The notes beneath the pieces are model-generated. The model was not told where the DNA came from, ran no database searches, and saw nothing but the letters and a program-made list of their open reading frames with translations. DNA of 38,687 nucleotides, from positions 1 through 38,687 of the forward strand of contig JBBQSD010000052.1 in NCBI GenBank assembly GCA_038214135.1. The letters run 5' to 3'. The stretch comes from JANLSE01 sp038214135 (GTDB lineage: Bacteria > Chloroflexota > Chloroflexia > Chloroflexales > Roseiflexaceae). The translations under genes were made by a program, and so were the position numbers. Each line of letters starts with the position of its first letter. Positions within the stretch are counted from its first letter, which is position 1. This document shows positions 24,047 through 32,932 of the stretch, one piece after another.

Positions 24047-24280
24047 GAATTGTCCCTTGCATAATGAAGTTCGTGTAATGTCATAAATTTGGATAGATAC
24101 CGTTGTTCTATATCATACCCGAGGCTGGTATCATTATAAATGAGAGATACTATGATCAATACGATACTGGCGTAGCGCCAGGAGCAGCAGCATTGAGGCA
24201 TTGGGATGCGGCAGCCATGCCTGCACATTCCAGGTTACAACCATGTCCATGCATACGCATGCAAACGGAGGAGGGCCGCT
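24047..24280. other. Intergenic region between divergent genes
   Basis: No gene is seen. There is an AT-rich core at about 24080-24150 with GATACC/GGTATC inverted arms and TATAAA-like boxes on both strands, likely holding promoters for the divergent metallopeptidase and small membrane protein genes. A small hairpin, CTGGCG/CGCCAG, lies at 24168-24182. I could not fix a -35/-10 pair. Confidence 0.4.
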
Positions 24281-24535
24281 ATGGTTGAAGCAATGGTTGA
24301 ACTTATTGTGATTGTTCTATGGAGCGCCGCACTCAGCATTCACGCACGCCGCCTACTGCGTCTCGCACGCGTCGAAACCAGCTACACAACTGGCAATCCC
24401 CTACGCCAGCGGCTTGCTCGCGTCTGGTGGTGGCTTGGCCGCGAAGAATTCTGGCATGCCGTTCAAGTAGATTGTCTGCGTTGCATGCAACTGACGATCA
24501 TGGTATTCTTCCTTGTCTTGGGTGCTTACCGTTAA
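24281..24535 (+). CDS. Small membrane protein, 84 aa
   Basis: ATG at 24281 follows GGAGGAGGG. The open frame continues 5', but without a comparable site. The protein has two hydrophobic helices, at about 5-20 (MVELIVIVLWSAALSI) and 66-81 (MQLTIMVFFLVLG). Between them is a basic, Trp-rich loop (LRQRLARVWWWLGREEFW), so both ends probably face the same side. There are two Cys just before the second helix. No family is recognised. It lies 13 bp before another small membrane protein gene and is probably co-transcribed with it. Confidence 0.6.
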   Translation: MVEAMVELIVIVLWSAALSIHARRLLRLARVETSYTTGNPLRQRLARVWWWLGREEFWHAVQVDCLRCMQLTIMVFFLVLGAYR

Positions 24536-24548
24536 GTACCAGCAACAT

Positions 24549-24956
24549 ATGGGCAGTACCTCAATGGATATCCGCTGGAGCGCGGTTCTGATTGGTTTCC
24601 TGACCGATTACGCCATTACGGCGGTGCTGATCCTCCTGACCAACCCTGGTGAGGATTTCCTCAACGCACCCAATATTGCCATCCCGCAACACCTGATCGC
24701 GATTACGCTCTTCACCCTTTCGACCGGTGTTGGTGGCTATGTTGCTGGGCGTGTGGCACGCATGAACCACGCCATGCACGGCCTCTTAGTCGGGGTGATT
24801 GGCATTCTGATCGGCCAGTTGAATGTGCTGAGTGGCTCACCCAATCCGGCACGGCCATTTATCGTTGCTAGCATCATCGGCTGCCTGCTTGGCGCAATGG
24901 GTGGCCTGATCGCCAAATTGACGACACCAAATACCGATACGCAACCCAAAAATTAA
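24549..24956 (+). CDS. Four-helix Gly-rich membrane protein
   Basis: The start is uncertain: ATG at 24549 gives 135 aa, ATG at 24564 gives 130, and an earlier ATG at 24513 overlaps the preceding gene. No clear ribosome binding site marks any of them. The protein has four hydrophobic segments with Gly-zipper character (FTLSTGVGGYVAGRVAR, GLLVGVIGILIGQL, IIGCLLGAMGGLIAKL), similar in outline to TIGR04086-type membrane proteins. Function is unknown. A strong terminator follows its stop by one base. Confidence 0.65.
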   Translation: MGSTSMDIRWSAVLIGFLTDYAITAVLILLTNPGEDFLNAPNIAIPQHLIAITLFTLSTGVGGYVAGRVARMNHAMHGLLVGVIGILIGQLNVLSGSPNPARPFIVASIIGCLLGAMGGLIAKLTTPNTDTQPKN

Positions 24957-24957
24957 A

Positions 24958-24993
24958 GCATAGAGACGCAATATTTTGCGTCTCTATGCTTTT
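24958..24993. terminator. Strong bidirectional intrinsic terminator
   Basis: A perfect 14-bp stem (GCATAGAGACGCAA, 24958-24971, with its complement at 24976-24989) encloses loop TATT and is followed by TTTT. Upstream AAA gives a short T-run on the minus strand too. It separates convergent genes. Confidence 0.92.
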
Positions 24994-25009
24994 GCGTCGC
25001 TACACCGAA

Positions 25010-25642
25010 CTATGGGGTTGGCTTGAGCCAATCCGCGCCAGCCCAACCCTCCTGCCCATCGCTCGTCTTCACATGTTTCCAGACACGATCCGGCTTAACC
25101 TCATCCTCGCCAATGATCGTCACCACCGAACCCTCTGGCATCGTCATGAGCACCTGATCGCCAGATGTTGGGCCAGCGCGCAGAAACAGGCCCTCGCCAT
25201 TCGTCCCTGTCACCGTAAACTTTGCGCCCGTTTTGGCTGGAACTGCCGTTGGTGAGAGCGCTGGGGGCGTGACCGTTGGCAGGGCTGTGCGAACGATAAT
25301 GCCGCCCTGATTGATGGTATTAGGTGTTGGCTGGGCAGGATCGCCAAGTGTTGCTGATGGTGCTGGCTGGCCTGTGAGAACAATCAGGATTCCAGCAACC
25401 CCAATTACGGCCACTGCAGCCAGAATAACCCGCCAGCCACCATACTGAAGCCAGAGCGCAAAATCCTGGCTCGATGTCGGGATCGCTCGTGCTGGGCGGT
25501 TGCGGGCGCTTGTTGATCGAGAGCTGCGCCATTGTGGGTTAATTGGCTCTCCAGGTGCTCCCCCACCGGCTTCAAGCCGATCCGTACGACGCGGAGGACG
25601 TTCGGCGGCTGCATCCTGAAGGTCGCGATCATCGCGGGCCAT
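25010..25642 (-). CDS. Membrane-anchored bacterial SH3-domain protein
   Basis: The 210-aa product starts at an ATG preceded by AAAGGA. Residues 1-68 are polar, basic and probably cytoplasmic and disordered. Residues 70-91 (WRVILAAVAVIGVAGILIVL) form one transmembrane helix. A Pro/Thr-rich linker follows (95-140). Residues 142-208 are a bacterial SH3 domain: GLFLRAGPTSGDQVLMTMPE, GSVVTIIGED, VWKHVKTSDGQEGWAGADWL. Such domains usually contact cell-wall or envelope ligands. No enzyme domain is attached. The upstream 260-bp gap also holds the rpsB promoter on the other strand. Confidence 0.85.
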   Translation of the reverse strand: MARDDRDLQDAAAERPPRRTDRLEAGGGAPGEPINPQWRSSRSTSARNRPARAIPTSSQDFALWLQYGGWRVILAAVAVIGVAGILIVLTGQPAPSATLGDPAQPTPNTINQGGIIVRTALPTVTPPALSPTAVPAKTGAKFTVTGTNGEGLFLRAGPTSGDQVLMTMPEGSVVTIIGEDEVKPDRVWKHVKTSDGQEGWAGADWLKPTP

Positions 25643-25746
25643 GGTACCGATCCTTTCAGGCAGATCTGCTGTGTCGAGGCTTCCTAATCATAGCACAGCC
25701 GCCCTGTTCTTTCAACACATGCGTTTTAGAATAACAGCCGACATAT

Positions 25747-25775
25747 TTGCCCGCATAATGCTTGTATGCTATACT
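25747..25775 (+). promoter_or_regulatory. Promoter of the rpsB operon
   Basis: TTGCCC (25747-25752) and TATACT (25770-25775) are separated by exactly 17 bases. The leader to the rpsB start is about 120 nt and contains the hairpin GCGTGT/ACACGC near 25785-25800. Confidence 0.75.
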
Positions 25776-25903
25776 GGCGGGCGCGTGTGTCTACACGCAA
25801 ATACACACATCCCTGGATCATCGCAGTCTTGCCGGTAACGGCCCTGTGGTGAGTTGATAGGGATGGCGGGCAGAATGCTGCATATAAGGAGCACAGGTAC
25901 AAC
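25776..25903 (+). promoter_or_regulatory. rpsB 5' leader
   Basis: This 128-nt leader has a GCGTGT/ACACGC hairpin near its start and a GC-rich central part. AAGGAG lies 12 bases from the ATG, which is longer than usual. S2 represses its own mRNA in some bacteria. Such control is possible here but no known element was recognised. Confidence 0.35.
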
Positions 25904-26680
25904 ATGACCCAGGCATCACCACGGTTAGTTTCGATCAAATCGCTGCTCGAATCCGGCGCTCATTTCGGCCATCAGACGAAGCGCTGGAATCCGAAGATGA
26001 AGCCGTATATCTTTGCGGCACGCAATGGCATTCATATTCTCGATCTGCAGAAGACGGTCTTTGGCCTGACGAATGGCTACCGCTTCCTTGTCGAAACAGT
26101 TGCGGCGGGCGGTAAGGTGCTGTTTGTTGGCACGAAAAAGCAGGCCCAGGAGACGATCACCGAAGAAGCGGCGCGCTCTGGTCAGTATGCAATCACAACC
26201 CGCTGGCTTGGTGGCACGCTCACAAACTTTATCACCATTCGCAAGCGATTGCGCTATCTTGCCGATCTTGAGCAGCGCCGTGATAGTGGCGATTTTGCAA
26301 AGTTGACCAAGGCGGAGGGTTTGAAGCTTGGTGTAGAGATCGAGAAGCTGAATAAAGCCTTCGGTGGCATGAAGAACATGGAACGAGTGCCAAACGCGCT
26401 CTTCATTATCGATCCGCATAAGGAAGAGTTGGCGGTGAAGGAAGCCCGTAAAGTCGGCATCCCAATCGTCGCCATGGTTGATACCAACTGCGATCCGGAT
26501 CCAATTGATTATGTGATCCCGTGTAACGATGATGCGATCCGCAGTATTCGGCTGATTGCCTCGAAGATGGCCGATGCCGTTATTGAGGGCCAGAACCGCC
26601 GTGAATCGTCACAGGTTGATCAGATGCGTGGCGGGCGCTACGAAAAGCCTACCGAGGAAATAATCAGCGAGGAAGTCTAG
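25904..26680 (+). CDS. rpsB: 30S ribosomal protein S2
   Basis: This 258-aa protein is full length for S2. It has the N-terminal SIKSLLESGAHFGHQTKRWN, the NGIHILDLQKT helix, LFVGTKKQAQETI and WLGGTLTNFITIRKR. The conserved end has PNALFIIDPHKEELAVKEAR and IPIVAMVDTNCDPD. S2 binds the 30S head-body junction and is needed for S1 binding. It heads the conserved order rpsB-tsf-pyrH-frr-uppS-cdsA behind a clear promoter. The C-terminal tail is short. Confidence 0.98.
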   Translation: MTQASPRLVSIKSLLESGAHFGHQTKRWNPKMKPYIFAARNGIHILDLQKTVFGLTNGYRFLVETVAAGGKVLFVGTKKQAQETITEEAARSGQYAITTRWLGGTLTNFITIRKRLRYLADLEQRRDSGDFAKLTKAEGLKLGVEIEKLNKAFGGMKNMERVPNALFIIDPHKEELAVKEARKVGIPIVAMVDTNCDPDPIDYVIPCNDDAIRSIRLIASKMADAVIEGQNRRESSQVDQMRGGRYEKPTEEIISEEV

Positions 26681-26777
26681 CGGCGGATACGGATGTGTGG
26701 AAGCCAGAGGGCTGCGGCTGCGTGAGCCGCCCTCGCTTCCCACTTTTTATGTCGAACCATCAACGAGGAGAAAAGCC

Positions 26778-27305
26778 TTGGCTGTGATTACTGCCCAAAT
26801 GGTGAAAGAGCTACGCGAGCGAACTGGTGCCGGAATCAAGGAATGCAAGGATACCCTTGAACAGACCGGTGGCGATATGGCGCAAGCAATCGAGAAGCTG
26901 CGCGAAAAGGGCCTCAAAGTTAGCGATAAAGTCCAGGATCGGGTGACGAGCGAGGGGCGCATCGAAACCTATATGCACCCTGGCAATCGCATGGCAACGA
27001 TGGTTGAGGTCTGCTGTGAGACAGATTTCGTAGCCCGCACGGAAGATTTTATCACGCTGTCCAAGGAATTAGCACTGCATATTGCGGCTGTCAATCCGCG
27101 CTATATTCGGGTTGAGGATGTGCCAGCCGATGCGATTCCTGGCGATATGAAGCTCGAAAAGTTCTATGAGGAAGTTGTGCTGCTCAAGCAGCCGTATGTC
27201 AAGGATCCCTCACAGACGATTGAAGAGCGGATTAAGGCTGCTGTCGCGAAGCTGCGCGAAAACATCGTTATACGGCGCTTCGTTCGCTTCGAAATTGGCG
27301 GGTAA
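26778..27305 (+). CDS. tsf: Translation elongation factor Ts
   Basis: The gene starts with TTG at 26778, preceded by GAGGAG at normal spacing. An upstream ATG frame from 26697 would add residues unlike the family. The product has 175 aa. It contains the N-terminal UBA-like domain (MVKELRERTGAGIKECKDTL), the EF-Tu contact motif CCETDFVART, and the core ending in VRFEIGG. It is shorter than most EF-Ts (often about 200-290 aa) because only one core repeat is present, as in several Chloroflexota and Thermus-type proteins. It catalyses GDP release from EF-Tu. Confidence 0.97.
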   Translation: MAVITAQMVKELRERTGAGIKECKDTLEQTGGDMAQAIEKLREKGLKVSDKVQDRVTSEGRIETYMHPGNRMATMVEVCCETDFVARTEDFITLSKELALHIAAVNPRYIRVEDVPADAIPGDMKLEKFYEEVVLLKQPYVKDPSQTIEERIKAAVAKLRENIVIRRFVRFEIGG

Positions 27306-27380
27306 GCAGCGCCAGAGCATCAGAGCGCTGAAGGAAGCATCACTTGTTTCAGCGCTGTGCCGTTCTTGTGCGGGAGTGAT

Positions 27381-28130
27381 ATGGCTGAACCACGATACCG
27401 TCGTATTCTGCTGAAGTTGAGTGGCGAAGCGTTGGCCGGAGATCGATCTGGCGGCGCTGTCGACTCAGACATGCTCGATTTTTATGCCCAGGAGATCGAA
27501 AGTGTTGTCCAGCACGACATTCAGGTGGCGGTTGTTCTGGGTGGCGGGAATATCTGGCGTGGCAACCGCTCAATTGCTCGCGGGATGGATCCGGCTCAAT
27601 CGCACTACATGGGCATGCTCGCAACCATCATCAATGCGCTGGCGCTCCAGGATGCGCTTGAGCAGCGTGGTATTTTCACCCGTGCGATGACAGCCATCAA
27701 AATGGATGAGGTTGCCGAACCCTATATCCGCCGCCGGGCAACACGCCATCTCGAAAAGGGGCGCGTCATCATTCTTGCGGCAGGAACAGGTAATCCCTAT
27801 TTCACGACGGATTCAGCCGCAGCGTTGCGTGCAGCAGAAGTTCGCTCGGAAGTGATTCTGATGGCCAAAAATGGAGTCGATGGTGTGTATAGTGCCGATC
27901 CACGGGTTCATCCCGAGGCAACGCGCTTTACCCATATTACCTATATGGATGCGCTGAGCCGCGGATTGACAGTGATGGATAGCACTGCACTGACATTCTG
28001 CATGGATAATAATATTCCAATTATTGTCTTTAACCCAATGCTGCCTGGCAATATTGAGCGGATTGTTCTTGGCGAGCATGTTGGAACACTCGTATCTAGG
28101 AGTCCAGAAGACCGGGAGAAGCAGCTATGA
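27381..28130 (+). CDS. pyrH: UMP kinase
   Basis: ATG at 27381 follows a GGGAG site. The 249-aa protein is an amino acid kinase of the bacterial UMPK type. The N-terminal YRRILLKLSGEALAGD includes the phosphate-binding Lys. VVLGGGNIWRG is the Gly-rich loop, and DYMGML-like HYMGMLATIINALAL marks the nucleoside region. GTGNPYFTTDSAAALRAAE and AKNGVDGVYSADPR match the ATP-binding part. It phosphorylates UMP to UDP. The stop overlaps the frr start by four bases (ATGA), so translation is coupled. Confidence 0.98.
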   Translation: MAEPRYRRILLKLSGEALAGDRSGGAVDSDMLDFYAQEIESVVQHDIQVAVVLGGGNIWRGNRSIARGMDPAQSHYMGMLATIINALALQDALEQRGIFTRAMTAIKMDEVAEPYIRRRATRHLEKGRVIILAAGTGNPYFTTDSAAALRAAEVRSEVILMAKNGVDGVYSADPRVHPEATRFTHITYMDALSRGLTVMDSTALTFCMDNNIPIIVFNPMLPGNIERIVLGEHVGTLVSRSPEDREKQL

Positions 28131-28684
28131 TCAACGATCTCCTGCGTGAAACCGAAGCGAAAATGAAGAAGTCATCCGATGCACTACGCCACAATCTGGC
28201 CTCGATCCGCACTGGACGTGCTTCGCCAGCGCTGGTCGAGAATCTGCAAGTGATGGCCTATGGCGATAGGATGCCGCTTAATCAACTTGCTCAGATCAGT
28301 GTACCCGATGCCCGCATGATTGTTATCCAGCCCTATGATGCTGGCACAATCAAACCGATCTATAAGGCAATTCAGAATTCGGAGCTTGGCATTAACCCAA
28401 CTGATGACGGCCGCCTGATCCGGTTGGCGCTTCCCCCACTAACCGAAGACCGCCGTCGCGATCTGCTCAAGACGGTGCGCACACGGGTTGAAGAAGCGAA
28501 AGTTGCCGTTCGCAATAATCGCCGCGAGAGTGTCGATGAAGTGCGCGAGTACGAACACGAGAAGCTCATTTCCGAAGATGATGCCCGCCGTGCTCAAGAA
28601 AAGCTCCAAGAACTAACGGATCGCTATGTTCGCGAGGTGGAACAAATCGGCTCGACAAAAGAAGCCGAGGTCATGGAGATTTAG
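28127..28684 (+). CDS. frr: Ribosome recycling factor
   Basis: The 185-aa product has the standard RRF length. It has the three-helix bundle with LRHNLASIRTGRASPALVEN near the start, the hinge beta domain (MPLNQLAQISVPDARMIVIQ, YDAGTIKPIYKAIQNSELGI), and the C-terminal helix EDDARRAQEKLQELTDRYVR. RRF with EF-G splits post-termination ribosomes. The start overlaps pyrH by ATGA and uppS begins one base after its stop, as expected for a translationally coupled set. Confidence 0.98.
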   Translation: MINDLLRETEAKMKKSSDALRHNLASIRTGRASPALVENLQVMAYGDRMPLNQLAQISVPDARMIVIQPYDAGTIKPIYKAIQNSELGINPTDDGRLIRLALPPLTEDRRRDLLKTVRTRVEEAKVAVRNNRRESVDEVREYEHEKLISEDDARRAQEKLQELTDRYVREVEQIGSTKEAEVMEI

Positions 28685-28685
28685 G

Positions 28686-29405
28686 ATGGCTGGCCAGCCT
28701 GAGCGTTCGCACATCCCGCGCCACATCGCAATTATTATGGACGGGAACGGCCGTTGGGCGAAGCAGCGCGGCCTCCCGCGATTGGCTGGCCATCAGGCCG
28801 GCACAGAAAACATTCGCCGCATTATCTCTGAGTGCGCCCAACAAGGGGTTCGCTACCTCACACTGTATGCCTTCTCGACGGAAAACTGGACTCGGCCATC
28901 GGCGGAAGTCAATGGCCTAATGCTGATTCTTGGCGAAGTCATCAACCGTGAGACCGAAAGCCTGCATCGTGAGGGTGCCCAGATCCGCCACCTTGGACGT
29001 ATGCATGGCATTAATGAGCAACTCCAAACCAAAATCCGTAATGCCGTCGAACTGACCCGCGAGAATACCCGCATTACCGTCGCAATTGCCTTCAACTATG
29101 GTGGGCGGGCCGATATCGTTGATGCGGTGCGCGAACTGATGCAGCGTGGCTACAAAGCGGATGATCTCACTGAGGAACTGATTGCAGAGCATCTCTCGAC
29201 CAGTGGCATGCCAGATCCCGATCTGATCATTCGGACTGCTGGCGAATGGCGGCTCTCCAATTTCCTGATCTGGCAGGCCGCCTATAGCGAATACTGGACC
29301 ACACCGATCTACTGGCCGGATTTCGGGCCGGAACATCTTCGACAGGCCATCCACGATTATACAAACCGTGAACGACGTTTTGGTGGCCTGAACAATGAAA
29401 CCTAG
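28686..29405 (+). CDS. uppS: Isoprenyl transferase (undecaprenyl diphosphate synthase type)
   Basis: The ATG at 28686 follows the frr stop by one base. The 239-aa product is a cis-prenyltransferase: HIAIIMDGNGRWAKQRGLPR carries the catalytic Asp and P-loop-like element. LYAFSTENW and the C-terminal RTAGEWRLSNFLIWQAAYSE contain the conserved Arg and SNFLxWQ motif. Family members mostly have RTSGE where this one has RTAGE. It makes long-chain cis-polyprenyl diphosphate, the lipid carrier for wall and surface glycans. It overlaps cdsA by 11 bp. Confidence 0.97.
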   Translation: MAGQPERSHIPRHIAIIMDGNGRWAKQRGLPRLAGHQAGTENIRRIISECAQQGVRYLTLYAFSTENWTRPSAEVNGLMLILGEVINRETESLHREGAQIRHLGRMHGINEQLQTKIRNAVELTRENTRITVAIAFNYGGRADIVDAVRELMQRGYKADDLTEELIAEHLSTSGMPDPDLIIRTAGEWRLSNFLIWQAAYSEYWTTPIYWPDFGPEHLRQAIHDYTNRERRFGGLNNET

Positions 29406-30252
29406 CCCACTTTTGATCAGGATCGGCAGCGCAGCCGTGCTCCTGCCCTTCACAATCACAGTCGTCTGGTGGAGCCCATGGTCAACCGCTGCTGCTGTAG
29501 TGGCCCTGATTGCTATCTGCCTGCTCGAAATCTATGGGGCCTTCATCCATGCCGGCTATCAACCCAATCGTTGGCTGGGCATGACGCTGGCAATGGCTCT
29601 GGCTGGTGCAATTGTTGCTGATCGCCTGATTGGGTTGGATCTGACAGCAGCAGTCGTGGCGTTCTCGATCATTATTGGGTTGATTGATGCACTCAGGCAC
29701 CACGAGCGCAAGGGCATTCTTGCCGATTGGGCCTTGACGATTGCCGGTGCTATGTATATCGGCGGGCTAGCGAGCCATCTTGTGCTTGTGCGCGTGCTGG
29801 AAACACCACTCCAACCAGGGCCATTGCGCGATCTTGGGCTTGCTCCCGGTGCTGGCTGGCTGTATCTGATCTGCGCCGTCACCTGGATGCAGGATACAAT
29901 CGCCTACTTTGTTGGCAAGAGCTATGGGCGGCATCTGATGACGCCCAATCTCAGCCCGAAGAAGACCTGGGAGGGTGCTGCTGGTGGGATGGCTGGCGCG
30001 ATTCTCGGGGGCGTTCTGGCGGTGTGGATCTGCGGGCTACCGATCCCGCTATGGGGTGGAGCACTGCTTGGCGTGGCGGGTGGTATCGTTGGCCCTCTTG
30101 GCGATCTGGCCGAATCAATGATCAAGCGCCAGGCTGGCTTGAAAGATGCTGGCCATCTCATTCCGGGGCATGGTGGCATGCTGGATCGCGTCGATAGTTT
30201 CATCTTCACCGCGCCGGTTCTGTACTACTTGATTCTTCTGGCAGTCCGGTAG
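29395..30252 (+). CDS. cdsA: Phosphatidate cytidylyltransferase
   Basis: A 285-aa integral membrane enzyme with about eight hydrophobic segments. The diagnostic CdsA signature is complete near the C-terminus: GDLAESMIKRQAGLKDAG, PGHGGMLDRVDS. It makes CDP-diacylglycerol from phosphatidate and CTP, feeding phospholipid synthesis. Its start lies inside the end of uppS. The 3' end overlaps the convergent glycosyltransferase gene by 28 bp, so the usual follow-on genes dxr and rseP are absent here. Confidence 0.97.
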   Translation: MKPSPLLIRIGSAAVLLPFTITVVWWSPWSTAAAVVALIAICLLEIYGAFIHAGYQPNRWLGMTLAMALAGAIVADRLIGLDLTAAVVAFSIIIGLIDALRHHERKGILADWALTIAGAMYIGGLASHLVLVRVLETPLQPGPLRDLGLAPGAGWLYLICAVTWMQDTIAYFVGKSYGRHLMTPNLSPKKTWEGAAGGMAGAILGGVLAVWICGLPIPLWGGALLGVAGGIVGPLGDLAESMIKRQAGLKDAGHLIPGHGGMLDRVDSFIFTAPVLYYLILLAVR

Positions 30253-31499
30253 ATTTCATCCAGGCGCGGAATAATGGTACTCCAATCATAGCCACTGCAC
30301 ACCAGTTCGCGGCCCGCTGCCCCAAGCTGCTGCCCCGTTGCTGGTTCATTGATCAAGCGGATGGTCGCTGCTGCAAAATCGGCGGGAGTATCCGCCAGCA
30401 GGCAGTGAACTCCCCCGCGTAACCCGGCAACCCCCTCGGCTCCCATGCTGGTGCTGACAACCGGGGCTTCATATGATAGAGCTTCGAGCAGCTTCAGCCG
30501 CACTCCGCCACCGATCCGCATGGGCACAACATATACTGCTGCATTGGCCAGATATGGCCGTGCATCGGGAACCTCGCCAGTTAACGTCAGCATACCACTC
30601 GCCGCCAACTGTTGCAGAGCGGGTGCTGGACGCCTGCCAACCACCACATAACGCGCACTCGGGCAGCGAGCAAGTACTAGTGGCCAGACCTCACTGGCAA
30701 ACCAGGTGACGGCATCAACATTTGGCCGGAAATCGAGCGTGCCACTAAACACAACTGTTGGCCCGGAATATATTGGCGGGCGAGATTCAACTGTCTCCCG
30801 GCGAAACTCATTAGTATCAACGCCATTTGGCACAACCCCGATCTGGGTGTTGGTGGCCAATTGTTGCAGAATATGAGCGTCATCATCCGAAACGGCTGTG
30901 ACAGCATCACACTGCTGCATAACCCGCCGTTCGTAGGCGGCCAATTTCGCCCATTGCGCCAGTGAATACAGCCCACCCGCGAGATTACGAGCTGCCGATG
31001 AGAGCATGCGTGATTTCGTTACTGCCGCCAGGCTCGTTATGGCTGCCCGTTTCTGTAGCACATATTCGGCATTGAATTGATCAAGCACTAGCAGTGGCCG
31101 GGTATTCGCCAGTGGTTGTGTGGTGCGTACAAGATCAAGATAACCAGCCATCTCAATACTCTCGGCCTGAACAACATCAAACTGCTCGTGGGCCAGTATT
31201 TCACGTAGGGCTGCTGTATAGGCGGGAGCCGCATTACGCAGCGCCATGTCGGGAAGCGCAGAGCTGAGTGTCGTCCAGGCCCGCAACGGGATCGAACGTG
31301 ACGGAGGCCCAACAACCGTTACGACCCGGCATACTGCACGAAGTGGTTCGAGCGCTGCATCGGCTGCCGAATCGGAAACAAAGCTCAAACATGTGATGCG
31401 ATGGTGTTTCGATAGGCCACGGATCAACTGATAGATTCGCATCGTCCCGCCTCCATGAGGTGGGAAGGGCGGGTAGGGGCAGAGCATGAGAATGTTCAT
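30225..31499 (-). CDS. Glycosyltransferase family 4 (GT-B fold)
   Basis: The 424-aa protein begins MNILMLCPYPPFPPHGGGTM, typical of GT4 enzymes with a Gly-rich N-terminal loop. The linker region carries VVPNGVDTNEF and VFSGTLDFRPNVDAV. The donor-binding part has YVVPMRIGGGVRLKLLEALS and YEAPVVSTSMGAEGV, with the E-x7-E-type motif. It transfers an activated sugar to an unknown acceptor, perhaps an envelope lipid or polysaccharide. The start is two bases after the dgkA stop, so they are one operon. Its 3' end runs antisense into cdsA. Confidence 0.92.
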   Translation of the reverse strand: MNILMLCPYPPFPPHGGGTMRIYQLIRGLSKHHRITCLSFVSDSAADAALEPLRAVCRVVTVVGPPSRSIPLRAWTTLSSALPDMALRNAAPAYTAALREILAHEQFDVVQAESIEMAGYLDLVRTTQPLANTRPLLVLDQFNAEYVLQKRAAITSLAAVTKSRMLSSAARNLAGGLYSLAQWAKLAAYERRVMQQCDAVTAVSDDDAHILQQLATNTQIGVVPNGVDTNEFRRETVESRPPIYSGPTVVFSGTLDFRPNVDAVTWFASEVWPLVLARCPSARYVVVGRRPAPALQQLAASGMLTLTGEVPDARPYLANAAVYVVPMRIGGGVRLKLLEALSYEAPVVSTSMGAEGVAGLRGGVHCLLADTPADFAAATIRLINEPATGQQLGAAGRELVCSGYDWSTIIPRLDEIYRTARRIK

Positions 31500-31501
31500 T
31501 G

Positions 31502-31987
31502 CTAGGCCAACCAGCCCAATACAATTGGCCAGATCCTGGGCAAAAACACAAGCATGCCGATGATCACGGCACCAATGGCGCTGAGCAGAACCGTACCAGC
31601 AGCGACATCCTTTGCGATTTTGGCCAATGGGTGGCGCTGTGGTGATGCCAGATCGACAACTGCCTCAATGGCAGTATTGATTCCTTCGGCGGCCAATACA
31701 AGCATAATCGTCAGAATAAGTGCCAGCCATTCCAGGCGTTCAATCCGAAACAACAGACCAGCAATAACCACAGCAATCGAGATGGCCACATGGATCTGGG
31801 CATTGCGCTGCGTTCGGAACAAATGGTCAATTCCCGCAAACGCATAGCGGAATGATGCCAGCCGGTTTGGGGCACGCCGAATAAAGGGCGAGTGCTGCAC
31901 AGGAGCCGACAGTTCCTGCATTGCTTCAACCTCATCTCGTTCGGATGCGAGTGCTGCGCTATTGCTTGTTTTTGATCGATCATTCAT
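31502..31987 (-). CDS. dgkA: Diacylglycerol or undecaprenol kinase (DgkA family)
   Basis: I chose ATG 31987 (161 aa); no start has a clear ribosome binding site. The frame extends 26 codons further into a tandem 27-bp repeat (MRSGMKAPAV-type residues), which is probably not coding. The core has FRYAFAGIDHLFRTQRNAQI, three membrane helices and the signature AEGINTAIEAVVDLAS, then HPLAKIAKDVAAGTVLL. This is the DagK_prokar motif of the small trimeric kinases; in Gram-positive relatives these phosphorylate undecaprenol. It is followed by the GT4 gene at two bases. Confidence 0.93.
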   Translation of the reverse strand: MNDRSKTSNSAALASERDEVEAMQELSAPVQHSPFIRRAPNRLASFRYAFAGIDHLFRTQRNAQIHVAISIAVVIAGLLFRIERLEWLALILTIMLVLAAEGINTAIEAVVDLASPQRHPLAKIAKDVAAGTVLLSAIGAVIIGMLVFLPRIWPIVLGWLA

Positions 31988-31996
31988 GTATTTGCT

Positions 31997-32073
31997 CATG
32001 CCGCTACGCACGGCAGGCGCTTTCATGCCGCTACGCACGGCAGGCGCTTTCATGCCGCTACGCACGGCAGGCG
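31997..32073. repeat. 27-bp tandem repeat, about 2.8 copies
   Basis: The unit begins CATGCCGCTACGCACGGCAG and continues GCGCTTT. It starts at 31997, 32024 and 32051 (the last copy partial). It contains its own ATG on the minus strand in each copy, so it extends the dgkA frame artificially. Confidence 0.85.
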
Positions 32074-32362
32074 GTCGGGGTGGCCCGCCACCCGGGGTGC
32101 CCTCTGGGCCACCCCCGGCCAGGGGCTATCGCCCCTGAACCCCGAATGGAAGTGTGTGGCTTGCTAACCCTGGTTGGTCATGCCTCGGCTGCGTACGATC
32201 AATGTTTATGCCTATTGGTGGCTCGCCAACGCCCTACGATCATGCCACGGCTGCGATTGATCGCTGTTGGTGGCATCTTCGGGCGGACACACAGGTTCGC
32301 ACTTCGGGCGGACACACAGGTCCGCACCCTACACGGGTTTCTTGGTTCTTGGTTCTCGGTAT
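32074..32362. repeat. Non-coding stretch with palindromes and a 25-bp tandem duplication
   Basis: No gene is supported. About 32080-32145 is GC-rich with nested palindromes (GGGGC/GCCCC arms). CTTCGGGCGGACACACAGGT plus five bases occurs twice in tandem at 32277-32301 and 32302-32326, with one difference. A looser repeat of CATGCC(T/A)CGGCTGCG occurs near 32179 and 32241. It fills most of the 460-bp gap between ybeY and dgkA. Confidence 0.6.
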
Positions 32363-32921
<559 letters not shown>

Positions 32922-32932
32922 GATGCTCTCGC

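Noticed and set aside
31988..32065. Longer dgkA start with MRSGMKAPAV repeats
   Set aside because: These residues come from a 27-bp tandem DNA repeat and lie outside the family core.
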